From: Nocardioides panzhihuensis
GTDB lineage: Bacteria > Actinomycetota > Actinomycetes > Propionibacteriales > Nocardioidaceae
Direction of reading: 5' to 3'
Assembly: GCF_013408335.1 (NCBI RefSeq)
Contig: NZ_JACBZR010000003.1
Coordinates: forward strand, 1-64,000
Length of the DNA: 64,000 nucleotides
Positions 7,894 to 15,594 of this stretch are shown one piece after another. The position numbers and the translations under genes are program-made. Below the pieces are notes generated by a model. That model saw only the letters and a list, made by a program, of their open reading frames with translations. It searched no databases and was not told the origin of the DNA. Every line of letters begins with the position of its first letter. Position 1 is the first letter of the stretch.

Positions 7894-8172
7894 GGCGGTG
7901 AGTTCTCCTGTTTCGGACTGTTTCGGGCATGGGTGAGGTAGGGACTTGGGCCAGCGAGACGTTTCTGGAGGGTTTCTCCGCTACCGGGTGGAGGTGTTGG
8001 GCGAGGTGGGTAGCGGTAGCGGGCGGGAGGAGGGGTCGGATCGGCCCGGATCCAGGGTTCGAACGGGTGCGCGAAGTGGAGGGCTACTCCGCTACGTCGC
8101 TGGTCAGGTAGCAGTTTCGGTAGTAGCAGGGGTGCTACGGGTAGCAGCCGCTACGGCTACCGATTCCGGGGT
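7894..8172. promoter_or_regulatory. Repeat-rich gap after translocase gene, candidate transfer locus (clt)
   Basis: 279 bp without a gene. Between about 7979 and 8162 it holds 11 copies of the pentamer GTAGC or its complement GCTAC in both orientations, often with flanking G/C (for example GGGTAGCGGTAGCGG near 8008 and CCGCTACGGCTACCG near 8148). In Streptomyces conjugative elements TraB binds short repeats at a cis-acting transfer locus near the 3' end of traB, and this is the equivalent place. It could also be a promoter/operator for the downstream genes. I did not find the pSVH1-type octamer. Confidence 0.5.
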
Positions 8173-10434
8173 TCAGACGGGTGCAAGGACACCTCCGATC
8201 GGGTTGTCGGGGTCGTCGGTGTCGGTGTGGCCGAGTGTGTCGGTCAGGTCGCGGCGGACCAGACCGCGTTTGTTGGTCTGCTTGCCGTCGATGACCTTCT
8301 TGACCTGGACGGTGCGGATCCCGTGGGGTTTGACGGCAGCGGTGACCTGCTCCCCGGTCCACCCGCCATAGAGCGACCCGTTGTGCTCGGCGAGGCGGGC
8401 GGCGAGTTCGTCGCACCAGACCTTCCCGTTGCTCCACTCCGGGTCGTGCTCGGGCCAGACCGCGAGGAGGTGGTCCAGGATGGATCCGGTGTCGTCGTCG
8501 GGCAGGATCTCCCCGGCCGCCATTCCGGTCAGGCGGCCAGCGGCCAACCGCGCAGCACGGGCACGGGCACAGATGACCTCGGCGGCGGGCGCGTCCACGA
8601 AGGAGGACCGGACGATGACCGGGTCGTCACCCTCACCGACGAGGTAGGCGATACCGAGGTCTTTACGACCGAAGGTGGTCGCGCGGATGCCGGACTTGTA
8701 CATCGAGGTCCCCAGGACCATGTCGTTCTCGACCTGTCCCATGACCTTGAGGCACAGCCGCAGGACCGCGTTCGCGGAGATGCCGGTCGGGATGGACTTG
8801 GCGTCGGGGCGCTGGGTGGCCAGCCAGACCATGATCCCGACCGCGGGTCCGCGCTTGACCAGGTCGGTGACGATCTCGGCGATCTCGGCCCCGTGGGTGG
8901 GGTGCTCGAACATCTTCTGTGTCTCGTCAAAGGCCCAGAAGATCGGGTGCAGTTTGAGGGACTTCTCCGAGGCGAGAGCGTCGGTGACCTTGGACTCGGG
9001 GCACACCTCCCGGGGCAGGGTCTTGATGGCCTTGTAGCGGCGGCGCATCTCGATCGCCCCTTCCCGCAGGTCGCGGACGAGGTAGTCGATGTCTTCGGGG
9101 TCGTCCCCGGACCGGTTGGCGTGGGCGACGTCATCGAGCATCCCGAGGTCGGATCCGCCCTTGAGGTTGTAGGTGTGCAGCTCGACGCGCGGGTCCAGCG
9201 CGGCAGCGAGGCAGAGCAGGCGCAGGGTGAACGTCTTACCCATGCGCGGCAGGGCACCGATAAGACCGGTCGCGAACATCAGGGTCACGACCACGGGGCG
9301 GCCACGCTGGTCGACACCGATCGGGATCGGCTCGAACACGTTGACCTTCCCGGAGGTGGCCAGCGGCCAGGGCGCGGGCTTGGACTGGGCCAGGGACTTG
9401 TCGGCGACGTAGAGGACCAGGCGGCCGACGTGGACCTCGGGGTCGGTCTCGGGCCACACCTTCCCCAGGGAGCGACGCAGACCCGAAGCGAGACGGTCGC
9501 GCTGCTCGATCACCTCCGAGGCAGTCACCCCGGGCGGGAGGTCGAGTTCGGCACGGAACCCAGCACCGTCACGCATGATCGGCGAGACGAACGCGATCGC
9601 CTTCGCACCCTCCTTAGCCATGGCCTGGTTCAGCCGCGCCAGACCCAGCGAACCGAGCGCGTTGAGGATCAGGTCCGAGGTAAGCCGCGGCTCCTTGGCC
9701 GTGTCCACGGCACGGCCGGTGATCGGCTTGTCCGGGTTGCGACCGAGCAGGCCGAGACCAGCCAGAGCGGCCAAGCCGAGACCGAGCTGGACCATCAGGG
9801 AGTCGATCCCGTACACGACGTAGGCGGCGATGCCGGCCACGGTCAGGAGCATCAGGACCGCAAGGAAGACGCGCGCTTTGATCTGGCGGCGGTGGTCCTC
9901 CCTCAGCCGGAGATAGGCCCCGGCGTCGAGGGTGTTGCCGCGTACGGTCATCCGGTTCTCTTTGTCCTCGGCGTCGAAGATCCAGCCCCAGCACATAGCC
10001 ATGACACGGCCCAGGCCGAGCGGGGACCGGGCGGCCAACTTCGCGTAGTACGTCGGCAGACGCACCCCGTGATAGGTCGTGGTGTGGCCGTAGTGCTTCA
10101 CCGCCCACGCAGCCGCCGACTTCGCCGACTCGCGGTCCTTGGCCCAGGCGGGCAGGATCTCCCGGCGCGGGGCAGCCTTGACCGTGCCGGACCGGTCGTC
10201 GCGAACGGCGAGGACCTGACCGTCAACGATCTCCGGAGTCGTCTCCGTGTCGTCCTCGGCGGCGGCGTCGGTGTTGTCGTGAGCGGCCTGAGCGCGCTCA
10301 GAGACGTTCTCGGCGATGGCCGGGGCAGCGTTGGTGCTCTCAGAGGCTTCAGGAGCGGCCTCACGGGCGCGGCGAGCCGCGTCGAGGTCGTAGACCCCGA
10401 TCCCGTGGGCCTCTTGGTTCGGTGTGGTGGTCAT
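8173..10434 (-). CDS. FtsK/SpoIIIE-type DNA translocase (TraB-like conjugative transfer protein)
   Basis: 753 residues. The N-terminal 180 residues are hydrophilic. Two membrane helices lie at about 188-209 and 213-231. The motor domain has Walker A ALPRMGKT (394-401) and Walker B IFWAFDE (498-504). WLATQRPDAKSIPTGI (537-552) is the conserved FtsK-family segment after Walker B. The C-terminal 80 residues (SLYGGWTGEQVTAAV, then a basic segment) look like a winged helix that could read repeats at clt. Proteins of this type move double-stranded DNA between actinomycete cells as membrane-bound hexamers. The start has GGGAG about eight bases upstream. The gene follows a run of tightly packed small genes and is probably in their operon. 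Confidence 0.93.
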   Translation of the reverse strand: MTTTPNQEAHGIGVYDLDAARRAREAAPEASESTNAAPAIAENVSERAQAAHDNTDAAAEDDTETTPEIVDGQVLAVRDDRSGTVKAAPRREILPAWAKDRESAKSAAAWAVKHYGHTTTYHGVRLPTYYAKLAARSPLGLGRVMAMCWGWIFDAEDKENRMTVRGNTLDAGAYLRLREDHRRQIKARVFLAVLMLLTVAGIAAYVVYGIDSLMVQLGLGLAALAGLGLLGRNPDKPITGRAVDTAKEPRLTSDLILNALGSLGLARLNQAMAKEGAKAIAFVSPIMRDGAGFRAELDLPPGVTASEVIEQRDRLASGLRRSLGKVWPETDPEVHVGRLVLYVADKSLAQSKPAPWPLATSGKVNVFEPIPIGVDQRGRPVVVTLMFATGLIGALPRMGKTFTLRLLCLAAALDPRVELHTYNLKGGSDLGMLDDVAHANRSGDDPEDIDYLVRDLREGAIEMRRRYKAIKTLPREVCPESKVTDALASEKSLKLHPIFWAFDETQKMFEHPTHGAEIAEIVTDLVKRGPAVGIMVWLATQRPDAKSIPTGISANAVLRLCLKVMGQVENDMVLGTSMYKSGIRATTFGRKDLGIAYLVGEGDDPVIVRSSFVDAPAAEVICARARAARLAAGRLTGMAAGEILPDDDTGSILDHLLAVWPEHDPEWSNGKVWCDELAARLAEHNGSLYGGWTGEQVTAAVKPHGIRTVQVKKVIDGKQTNKRGLVRRDLTDTLGHTDTDDPDNPIGGVLAPV

Positions 10435-10436
10435 GA

Positions 10437-10619
10437 TCAGGCTCCCTTCTCAGCAAGGCCAGCGGCCTTGGTCAGGTTTTTGGCCAGGGTCCGGGCGGCG
10501 GCGGGGGTGATGGTGTGGACGCCGACCTGGACATACGGCGTCCTCGCGGACGGGTCGACGACGATGTCGGGGGTGTTGGGCCCCGACCTGATGACGGTGA
10601 CCTTGGGGCGCTTGGGCAT
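10437..10619 (-). CDS. Small hypothetical protein
   Basis: 60 residues, basic at the N-terminus (MPKRPKVTVIRSG), with an Ala/Lys-rich helix at the C-terminus (AAARTLAKNLTKAAGLAEK). No family recognised. It ends two bases before the translocase start and shares a base with the stop of the upstream gene (TGATG), so it is translated as part of the transfer operon. Confidence 0.7.
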   Translation of the reverse strand: MPKRPKVTVIRSGPNTPDIVVDPSARTPYVQVGVHTITPAAARTLAKNLTKAAGLAEKGA

Positions 10620-10834
10620 CAGAACCAGCCCTTCGCCACTGGGTTGGTGCGCTTGACCGGCTTCTTGTTCCGGTACGGGTCGGACGCTTTGCCGACCTTG
10701 GCCTTCTTGCCCGCGTGCGGGTCCTTGGAGCCGGGCAGCTTCTTCGCGACCTTCGCGCGGTGGGTCCGGGCGACGTGGCGTGCGGTGTCCTTGACGGTGC
10801 CGTGGCCGAACAGGCCGGTGTACTCGACAGCCAT
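10619..10834 (-). CDS. Small basic hypothetical protein
   Basis: 71 residues, strongly Lys/Arg-rich (HRAKVAKKLPGSK, then KKAKVGK and RNKKPVKR), with an aromatic C-terminus. The charge suggests nucleic-acid binding, but no family is recognised. It couples by TGATG to the next gene and lies four bases after the previous one. Confidence 0.68.
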   Translation of the reverse strand: MAVEYTGLFGHGTVKDTARHVARTHRAKVAKKLPGSKDPHAGKKAKVGKASDPYRNKKPVKRTNPVAKGWF

Positions 10835-10838
10835 GGCG

Positions 10839-11048
10839 TCACTTCACCCACTTGGGGAACTTGTAGTTCTCGGCCATGTCGGCCTGCTTGAGGTAGACCT
10901 TGGCCAGGTCTTCGCAGGTCTTCGCGGCGGCAGGCTTGCCCTGCTCACGGAAGCGCGCGGCTCCCTTCTCGGCCATCTCAGCCTCGCGGCGGAACTTCGC
11001 AGCCTGTTTCTTGAAGTCGGCCCGGGCGGCTGCCTTGTTGATCTTCAT
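10839..11048 (-). CDS. Small helical hypothetical protein
   Basis: 69 residues, almost wholly helical by composition (Ala, Lys, Glu, Arg) with a regular charged pattern suggesting a coiled coil from about 7 to 60. No family recognised. It lies within the transfer operon, 11 bases after the upstream gene. Confidence 0.68.
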   Translation of the reverse strand: MKINKAAARADFKKQAAKFRREAEMAEKGAARFREQGKPAAAKTCEDLAKVYLKQADMAENYKFPKWVK

Positions 11049-11059
11049 GACTAGTTCCT

Positions 11060-11455
11060 TTACCTCTCGGTGGTGGTGTTGTCAGGCCAGGGGTAGGAGG
11101 CGCCAGCTGCACGCGCGGTCGCGGCGATCACCAGCCGCAACGCGGTGCGGTCCAAGCCGGGCAGGACCTCGTTGAGGCAGACCGTGCGGTCGTAGGAGGC
11201 CAGGGACAGCGCGATGTCCAGCAGGCGACGCTCACCCCCGGAGAGGTAGCCACCGTCCGCGCGGTCGGCGTCGATCCAGGCAGCGCCGGGCTCGACCCGG
11301 ACCCACGACCCGTTCAGCAGGCGACCGCCCCAGGCACGGACCAGCAGCTCGACCGCAGCCTCGTCGGGAAGGGAGCCCTTCGCCCAGCGGCGCAGAGCGG
11401 CCGCGATCTCGGGCTTGGATGTCGGGATCTTCGCCAGGTTCTCAGGGGTGCTCAT
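11060..11455 (-). CDS. Hypothetical protein of the transfer operon
   Basis: 131 residues from the ATG at 11455 (MSTPENLAK), chosen because it has GGAGG eight bases upstream and overlaps the previous stop as ATGA. An in-frame ATG eight codons earlier lacks this signal. The protein is soluble, with alternating helical and strand-like segments and no recognised motif. Confidence 0.72.
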   Translation of the reverse strand: MSTPENLAKIPTSKPEIAAALRRWAKGSLPDEAAVELLVRAWGGRLLNGSWVRVEPGAAWIDADRADGGYLSGGERRLLDIALSLASYDRTVCLNEVLPGLDRTALRLVIAATARAAGASYPWPDNTTTER

Positions 11456-11814
11456 GCTGCGGCCTCCGAGACGGTCCACACGCGCTCGGTGGTCGACATC
11501 TTCACGAACACCGTGGTCTCGCCACTGCCAGCAGGGACCCGACCGGACCAGTCGTGACGAATCAGCAGCCCGATCGCGTCAGCGACGTAGGCCCGGGCAT
11601 CCTCGCTCAGGTAGAGCGCATCGGCGATCAGCTGTGCCGCGACAAGCCCAGCGGGCTCGATCTCCAGCAGCACAGCGGGTCGACGCTCCGGGGCCCCATG
11701 AGCGAGACGAACGTCCGTCCCCGCGCTCACCTTGAAGCCGTGCACGTCCACGTTCGGGACACACTCCAGGATGTTTGCGGCCCAGGTCAGATCCCACGAC
11801 TTCGCGGTACTCAT
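11452..11814 (-). CDS. Hypothetical protein of the transfer operon
   Basis: 120 residues, soluble, no recognised domain. The N-terminus MSTAKSWDLTWA and the C-terminal part FVKMSTTERVWTV suggest an alpha/beta fold. It overlaps its neighbours on both sides by four bases (ATGA), so translation is coupled. Confidence 0.72.
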   Translation of the reverse strand: MSTAKSWDLTWAANILECVPNVDVHGFKVSAGTDVRLAHGAPERRPAVLLEIEPAGLVAAQLIADALYLSEDARAYVADAIGLLIRHDWSGRVPAGSGETTVFVKMSTTERVWTVSEAAA

Positions 11815-12023
11815 CGGGCACCCCCGGCGATGTTCGAGGCGGCCGAGAGAGCCGACGTCATCGCCGTCTCGATCCCGTCCAGGATCGGCGCGCCGATCGT
11901 GGTCGAGGCCAACGAGAGACCGAGGACCGCACCGAAGGCGAGGACACCCGGGTGGGTGCCGCCCCAGCGGACCATGAAGACAGCGACGATCAGGAAGATG
12001 ATGAACAAAGGTGCGGTAACCAT
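11811..12023 (-). CDS. Small membrane protein (Spd-like candidate)
   Basis: 70 residues with two hydrophobic helices: LFIIFLIVAVFMVRW near 6-20, and about 26-46. A short Ala/Ser-rich tail follows. Small membrane proteins in this position upstream of the translocase are usual in AICEs and are linked to plasmid spread in mycelium; the assignment here is by context only. ATGA overlap with the next gene. Confidence 0.7.
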   Translation of the reverse strand: MVTAPLFIIFLIVAVFMVRWGGTHPGVLAFGAVLGLSLASTTIGAPILDGIETAMTSALSAASNIAGGAR

Positions 12024-12038
12024 GACTAGATATGCCTT

Positions 12039-12326
12039 TCAGGCGGCCTCGGCCGGGACGGCCGGGCGAGGGTCGGTGATCGTGTAGACAGGCGCGGCCG
12101 AGATCGCCGCGTCGTGGTTGGCCTGCTGGACCAGCAGGTGCAGCAGTGCCGTCATCGCCCGGCGGTGGGCCCGCTTGGCGAGCGCGTCGGCCGGGTCAGC
12201 GAGCAGACGGCACTCGGCCTCGACCAGATCGACCTCAGCAGCGATCTGCGGCCACTCGGCTTCAATCGCGGCCAGGTCATCTCCGGTCGGCTCGTCTCGT
12301 GTGTTCGCGAAGTGGTCGGTGTGCAT
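12039..12326 (-). CDS. DUF6284-like small protein
   Basis: 95 residues. The acidic helical segment AAIEAEWPQIAAEVDLVEAE (about 19-38) followed by an Arg-rich helix (AKRAHRRAM) resembles the DUF6284 family seen near transfer genes of actinomycete elements. The function is unknown and family assignment is from memory of the pattern. Confidence 0.65.
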   Translation of the reverse strand: MHTDHFANTRDEPTGDDLAAIEAEWPQIAAEVDLVEAECRLLADPADALAKRAHRRAMTALLHLLVQQANHDAAISAAPVYTITDPRPAVPAEAA

Positions 12327-12396
12327 CGGGGTGGTTCCTTCCGGGTGATGAGCGGGTGTTGCTTGGTGGCCGGGCCGGGGCTGCCTCTGGGGCTCA

Positions 12397-12410
12397 CCCC
12401 GGGCCCGGGG
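12397..12410. promoter_or_regulatory. Perfect 14-bp GC palindrome
   Basis: CCCCGGGCCCGGGG lies nine bases after the stop of the small wHTH-like gene, in the 92-bp gap before the DUF6284-like gene. It may be a hairpin that attenuates transcription or a protein-binding site. There is no T-run, so a classical terminator is unlikely. Confidence 0.4.
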
Positions 12411-12418
12411 ATCGTGGG

Positions 12419-12682
12419 TCAGGCTCCGTACTTTCGGGAGCGGGCAACCTGACGACCGGCTTCGGTAAGGGCGAACAAGGCATCGCCGGACGGGAAGGAC
12501 CGGACGCAGCGGATGAGGCCGCGCTCAGCGAGACCCGTGATGACGCGGTGGTGGTGCTTCCGGGTGGCGATCTGGCCACGGTTGACCGTGTCGGCGGTGT
12601 CCTTGCGGGTCTGCCAGGCGGCGTACATCGCGTCGAGGGTCTTGCCCTGGTTGGCGGTGATGGTGGCGGTGGTCGTGATCAT
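12419..12682 (-). CDS. Small winged-helix-like protein, first gene of the transfer operon
   Basis: 87 residues from the ATG at 12682, preceded by AAAGGG at suitable spacing. Longer in-frame starts run into the operator and lack a ribosome binding site. The segment HHHRVITGLAERGLIRCVRS, followed by LFALTEAGRQVARSR, looks like the recognition helix and wing of a MarR-like winged helix. This suggests a small transcriptional regulator. It is transcribed divergently from the GntR-type gene, across the shared operator. Confidence 0.7.
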   Translation of the reverse strand: MITTTATITANQGKTLDAMYAAWQTRKDTADTVNRGQIATRKHHHRVITGLAERGLIRCVRSFPSGDALFALTEAGRQVARSRKYGA

Positions 12683-12726
12683 CTTCATGCCCTTTCCGTG
12701 GCCTGGCAGCCGGGTGGCTGCCTGTG

Positions 12727-12842
12727 TTCTACCTAACAACGGAATGGCTCACCATGTCAACTGTTAGGTAGAAGTTTCTGCGAGAAATTTCCGCTCGGGC
12801 TGGGGTCGTGCGACAGTTGTCAGCGAAACTGTTAGGTCAGAA
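12727..12842. promoter_or_regulatory. Divergent promoter region with operator inverted repeat
   Basis: A perfect 12-bp inverted repeat, TTCTACCTAACA (12727-12738) and TGTTAGGTAGAA (12762-12773), has a 23-bp spacer. A third half site TGTTAGGT at 12830-12837 is followed by CAGAA, just before the GntR-type gene. These sites lie between the divergent operons and are the likely operators of the GntR-type regulator (autoregulation and transfer-gene repression, as for KorSA-like regulators). The region is AT-richer than its surroundings. Confidence 0.75.
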
Positions 12843-12881
12843 CGAGCACACTGAATGGCGAAGGTCGAACTAGGGAGACGC

Positions 12882-13727
12882 ATGACAGACGGGCCAATCG
12901 ACGCACTGGCGGGTGCGAAGCAGCAGCGGATCGCACGCGACATTCAGAACCAGATCGAGGCGGGGGTCCTACGTGACGGCGAGGTCATGCCGTCGACCCG
13001 AACGCTCGCCGAGCAGACGGGTGCGAGCGTCTGGACGGTCAATGAGGCGATGAAGGCACTCGCAGAGATGGGGCTGGTGGAGAACCAGTCGCGTTCGCGC
13101 CGGATCGTGCGATCTGCGCACCTCACGCCCAAGGTGAGCGAGGCGGCTCCCCGGGCTCTGCTGATCGGCGGCTACGCGGGTAGCGGCAAGACCGAGCTCG
13201 GGCGCATCCTCACCCGGCTGACGGGCTGGATGATCATCGACAAGGACACCATCACCCGCCCAGTTGTCGAGGTGGCTCTTGAGGCGTTGGGGGCTGAGTC
13301 GAGCGATCGGGAGTCGGAGACCTATTTGTCAAAGGTCCGGCCGCGTGAGTATGAGGCGCTGATGTCGACGGCGCACGAAAACACGGCATGCGGCGCTGGT
13401 GCCGTCGTCACGGCTCCCTTCTTGCGTGAGTTCAAGGACGCGTCGTGGCTCGCGCGCCAGCAGGCGCAGTTTGCGGACGACGGATTACCCATGACCGTCG
13501 TGTGGGTCACCTGTGACGCGGACACGATGCTGACCTATGTACGTCGTCGGGGTGCAGCTCGTGACGCGCACAAGCTGGCCACCTGGGACGCGTACATGGA
13601 GGCGATTGACCTCACGTTCCGTCCAGTCGTGGACCATCACGTCATCGACAATTCGACATCTGCGGAGCCTCTTAAGGATCAGGCGGCGCGACTGATAGCA
13701 ACGCTCGCCGAGGTGCCCGCGAAATGA
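12882..13727 (+). CDS. GntR-family regulator fused to a P-loop (kinase-like) domain
   Basis: 281 residues from the ATG at 12882 (MTDGPIDAL), chosen for AGGGAG just upstream. An ATG nine codons earlier (12855) lacks a clear site. Numbering from 12855, a GntR winged helix spans about 20-88, with helix-turn-helix STRTLAEQTGASVWTVNEAM at 47-66. A P-loop domain follows with Walker A GGYAGSGKT (105-113) and a lid-like YVRRRGAARD (228-237), as in small-molecule or zeta-type kinases. GntR regulators repress transfer and replication in AICEs. The fused nucleotide-binding domain may sense a nucleotide ligand (inference). It overlaps the next gene by ATGA. Confidence 0.82.
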   Translation: MTDGPIDALAGAKQQRIARDIQNQIEAGVLRDGEVMPSTRTLAEQTGASVWTVNEAMKALAEMGLVENQSRSRRIVRSAHLTPKVSEAAPRALLIGGYAGSGKTELGRILTRLTGWMIIDKDTITRPVVEVALEALGAESSDRESETYLSKVRPREYEALMSTAHENTACGAGAVVTAPFLREFKDASWLARQQAQFADDGLPMTVVWVTCDADTMLTYVRRRGAARDAHKLATWDAYMEAIDLTFRPVVDHHVIDNSTSAEPLKDQAARLIATLAEVPAK

Positions 13728-14296
13728 CTCGCGGGGTGATCCTCTACGGTCCGCCGGCCGCTGGGAAGGACACCGTCGACGCTGCCCTTCGAGCGCTGTC
13801 GGATGACTACGTCCACTTCGCGCGAATCAAGGTCGGCGAGGGTCGCCGAGAGGGCTACCGAATTACGACCAGCGCCGCGCTCCAAGAACTACGGGAGCGC
13901 GGCGGCGTCGTGTGGGAGAACAGCCGCTACGGTGCGACCTATGCGGTTGACAGGCCTGGCCTGATCGACGCGCTCGGCCATGGGGTGCCGGTCCTCCACC
14001 TAGGACAGGTCGAGGCGGTCGACGCGGTAGCCACGGCGGTCAGTGGAGCGCGTTGGGTTGTCGTTTCTCTCTGGTGTCCGGAGGATGTCGCAGTCGATCG
14101 GTTGCGGCAGCGGGGGAGTGCGGACGTTGCAGAGCGTCTGGAGGCATGGCGGGCGACGCCCGAACTGGGAGAGGCAGACCTCAGGTTCGATACATCCATG
14201 GTCGAGCCGCGTGATGCAGCGCGACGTATTGACGCACATGTTCGGAAGGCCTGCACGCTCGCCGATTCATTCCCCCCCGATTCCCCCCGAGGGTGA
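13724..14296 (+). CDS. Guanylate-kinase-like P-loop protein
   Basis: 190 residues. Walker A is GPPAAGKDT (9-17). REGYRIT (near 42-48) and WENSRYGATYAV (near 64-75) resemble the GMP-binding region of guanylate kinases, with E65 and the Y-G-x-x-Y pattern. A lid-like Arg segment VDRLRQRG is near 123-130. Usual guanylate kinases are a little longer (about 200 residues). It is translationally coupled to the GntR-kinase fusion, so both probably work on one signal. The last codons run through one of the C-rich att arm repeats, so the C-terminus PDSPRG is constrained by DNA function. Confidence 0.75.
   Translation: MTRGVILYGPPAAGKDTVDAALRALSDDYVHFARIKVGEGRREGYRITTSAALQELRERGGVVWENSRYGATYAVDRPGLIDALGHGVPVLHLGQVEAVDAVATAVSGARWVVVSLWCPEDVAVDRLRQRGSADVAERLEAWRATPELGEADLRFDTSMVEPRDAARRIDAHVRKACTLADSFPPDSPRG
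14268..14291 (+). repeat. Left att arm-type repeat pair
   Basis: Two adjacent copies of an ATTCCCCCC(C)GA motif, the second reading GATTCCCCCCGAG (14279-14291). The same pair in the same orientation is found on the other side of the att core at 14486-14509. Paired direct repeats flanking the core are typical arm-type integrase-binding sites. Two ACATGCAA repeats (14301-14308, 14310-14317) lie just inside and may be further Int or Xis sites. Confidence 0.55.
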
Positions 14297-14361
14297 AACG
14301 ACATGCAATACATGCAACGCCTGCCAGGTGTTCTCAACCCATAGTTCTGGGTCTCCAAACC

Positions 14362-14406
14362 TTCGCAATGAGAAGGCCAGGGGTTCGAATCCCCTCAGCT
14401 CCACCA
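14362..14406 (+). other. att core: 3' part of tRNA-Ala(CGC), anticodon loop to CCA
   Basis: The 45 bp read as a tRNA 3' part. They comprise anticodon loop TTCGCAA (14362-14368, anticodon CGC), stem strand TGAGA, variable loop AGGCC, T arm AGGGG-TTCGAAT-CCCCT (14379-14395), acceptor strand CAGCTCC, discriminator A and CCA. U at position 70 permits the G3-U70 pair that marks tRNA-Ala. Bases upstream of the anticodon loop do not pair as a tRNA, so there is no 5' half here. This is therefore an attP-like junction between tandem elements, not a working tRNA gene. Confidence 0.8.
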
Positions 14407-14409
14407 AAG

Positions 14410-14458
14410 AAGAACCCCGCCTGACCTGCGGAAACGCAGAGAGTCAGGCGGGGTTCTT
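14410..14458. terminator. Strong bidirectional hairpin after int
   Basis: A perfect 16-bp stem, AAGAACCCCGCCTGAC (14410-14425) with its complement at 14443-14458, encloses a second 5-bp hairpin CTGCG-GAAA-CGCAG. It stands between the int stop (minus strand) and the tRNA end, and would end int transcription and, after integration, tRNA transcription. Confidence 0.8.
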
Positions 14459-14475
14459 GCTTGTTTGTGCTGCCG

Positions 14476-15594
14476 TTATTCGGCGGATTCCCCCCGGATT
14501 CCCCCCGAGCCGTTCAGGCGGGCCAATCCGGCCTCATCTGCGACGGTCCCGAGGTGGTGCAGATAGATGTTTGTCGTCGCGATTGAGGCATGCCCCATCC
14601 ATGCCTGAACCGTGGTCGCGGGCACGCCCTTCGCCAGCCACAGGCAGGCGGCCGTGTGGCGCAGATCGTGAATTCTGCGGCCGTGCGAGATCAGCTCCCA
14701 GTCGACGGCCCGCTTGACGGCGCTCGCGTGCAACCGGTGACCAGTGGCGGTGACGAACACCAGATCGCGGGTGGTGCGTCCGGCGATCAGGTCTTTGACG
14801 GTCGGGAGGATGCGGTCCGCGAGCGGCACGAATCGGGACTTCCCGGACTTGGTTGTCTTGGCTTCGCCTCCCTCGGGTGCTGCGCGTCGAACGTAGATGC
14901 CCGGCATGGGGTCGAATACGACGTCGCTCACTCGAACCTCACGCAGCTCCGACCAGCGGAGCCCGGTCCATCCCGCGACCAGCAGGATGTCCGAGAGTCG
15001 GGCGAGGTCGCGTGTTCGCTCTGCTGCTCGAATCAGACTGACGGAGTCCCTCGATGCGAGGTGGGCGGCATCGAGGACGAAGGTCTCTAGCTCGGTCTCG
15101 CTGAAGGGGTGCATCTCGGTGGCTACCTCACTTGCTTTGGGTACTCGGGTTGGTGTGACGGGGTTGTGCTGGACCATGCGTTCTCGGACTGCCCATGCGA
15201 AGAACGAAGACAGTGACGCCCGGTAGCGCTTGACCGACTTCTCGGCGAGGCCTCGGCGGCGGAGCGCGACCAGCGCGCGGGAGACCTCGCGTTCGGTCAC
15301 ACTGCCGATCTGCAGGGCTGACAGCGCGGGCGGTGTTAGGCGCGGGAGCGCGGCATCTGCGGTGTACGTCTTGGGGGCGACGGTCGCCTTGCGCTCATCG
15401 AGCCACATCGGCAAGGCCTTGCGGACGGTGATCTGTCCGGCGCGGCGGTCGAACCCACCCGCGAGCGCGGCACGCTCGCGGGTGAGCCAGTCGACAGCCT
15501 CGCGGCGGGTGTCGAACATCTTTGTGCCGATGTCGACCCGACCTTGCTTCAGTCGCGCTTGCCAGCGACCGTTCGTCATCTTCCGGACGTTCAC
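14476..15594 (-). CDS. int: Tyrosine-type site-specific integrase
   Basis: 372 residues. The N-terminal arm-binding region is at 1-60 and a SAM-like core-binding domain at about 60-145. The catalytic domain has R213 (GLRWSEL), a lysine in TKSGKSR (near 249-252), H309 and R312 (HDLRH), H335 (GHAS) and nucleophile Y344 (NIYLHH). All catalytic residues are present and the length is usual for AICE integrases. The start codon is GTG, overlapping the xis stop as GTGA with GGAGG eight bases upstream, so int is coupled to xis. The 3' end of the gene contains the right att arm repeats. The target is the tRNA-Ala site just downstream. Confidence 0.95.
   Translation of the reverse strand: MNVRKMTNGRWQARLKQGRVDIGTKMFDTRREAVDWLTRERAALAGGFDRRAGQITVRKALPMWLDERKATVAPKTYTADAALPRLTPPALSALQIGSVTEREVSRALVALRRRGLAEKSVKRYRASLSSFFAWAVRERMVQHNPVTPTRVPKASEVATEMHPFSETELETFVLDAAHLASRDSVSLIRAAERTRDLARLSDILLVAGWTGLRWSELREVRVSDVVFDPMPGIYVRRAAPEGGEAKTTKSGKSRFVPLADRILPTVKDLIAGRTTRDLVFVTATGHRLHASAVKRAVDWELISHGRRIHDLRHTAACLWLAKGVPATTVQAWMGHASIATTNIYLHHLGTVADEAGLARLNGSGGIRGESAE
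14486..14509 (+). repeat. Right att arm-type repeat pair
   Basis: GATTCCCCCCG followed by GATTCCCCCCGAG (14497-14509), inside the 3' end of int. It is in the same orientation as the left pair at 14268-14291. Confidence 0.55.

Noticed and set aside
8227..10656. 809-codon plus-strand open frame
   Set aside because: It is exactly antisense to the translocase gene and rich in Gly, Asp and Val, as expected of a complementary frame of a GC-rich gene. There is no motif and no credible start signal.
14341..14406. Complete tRNA gene
   Set aside because: Only the part from the anticodon loop to CCA is present. Upstream bases do not form the D arm, the acceptor 5' strand or the anticodon stem partner.
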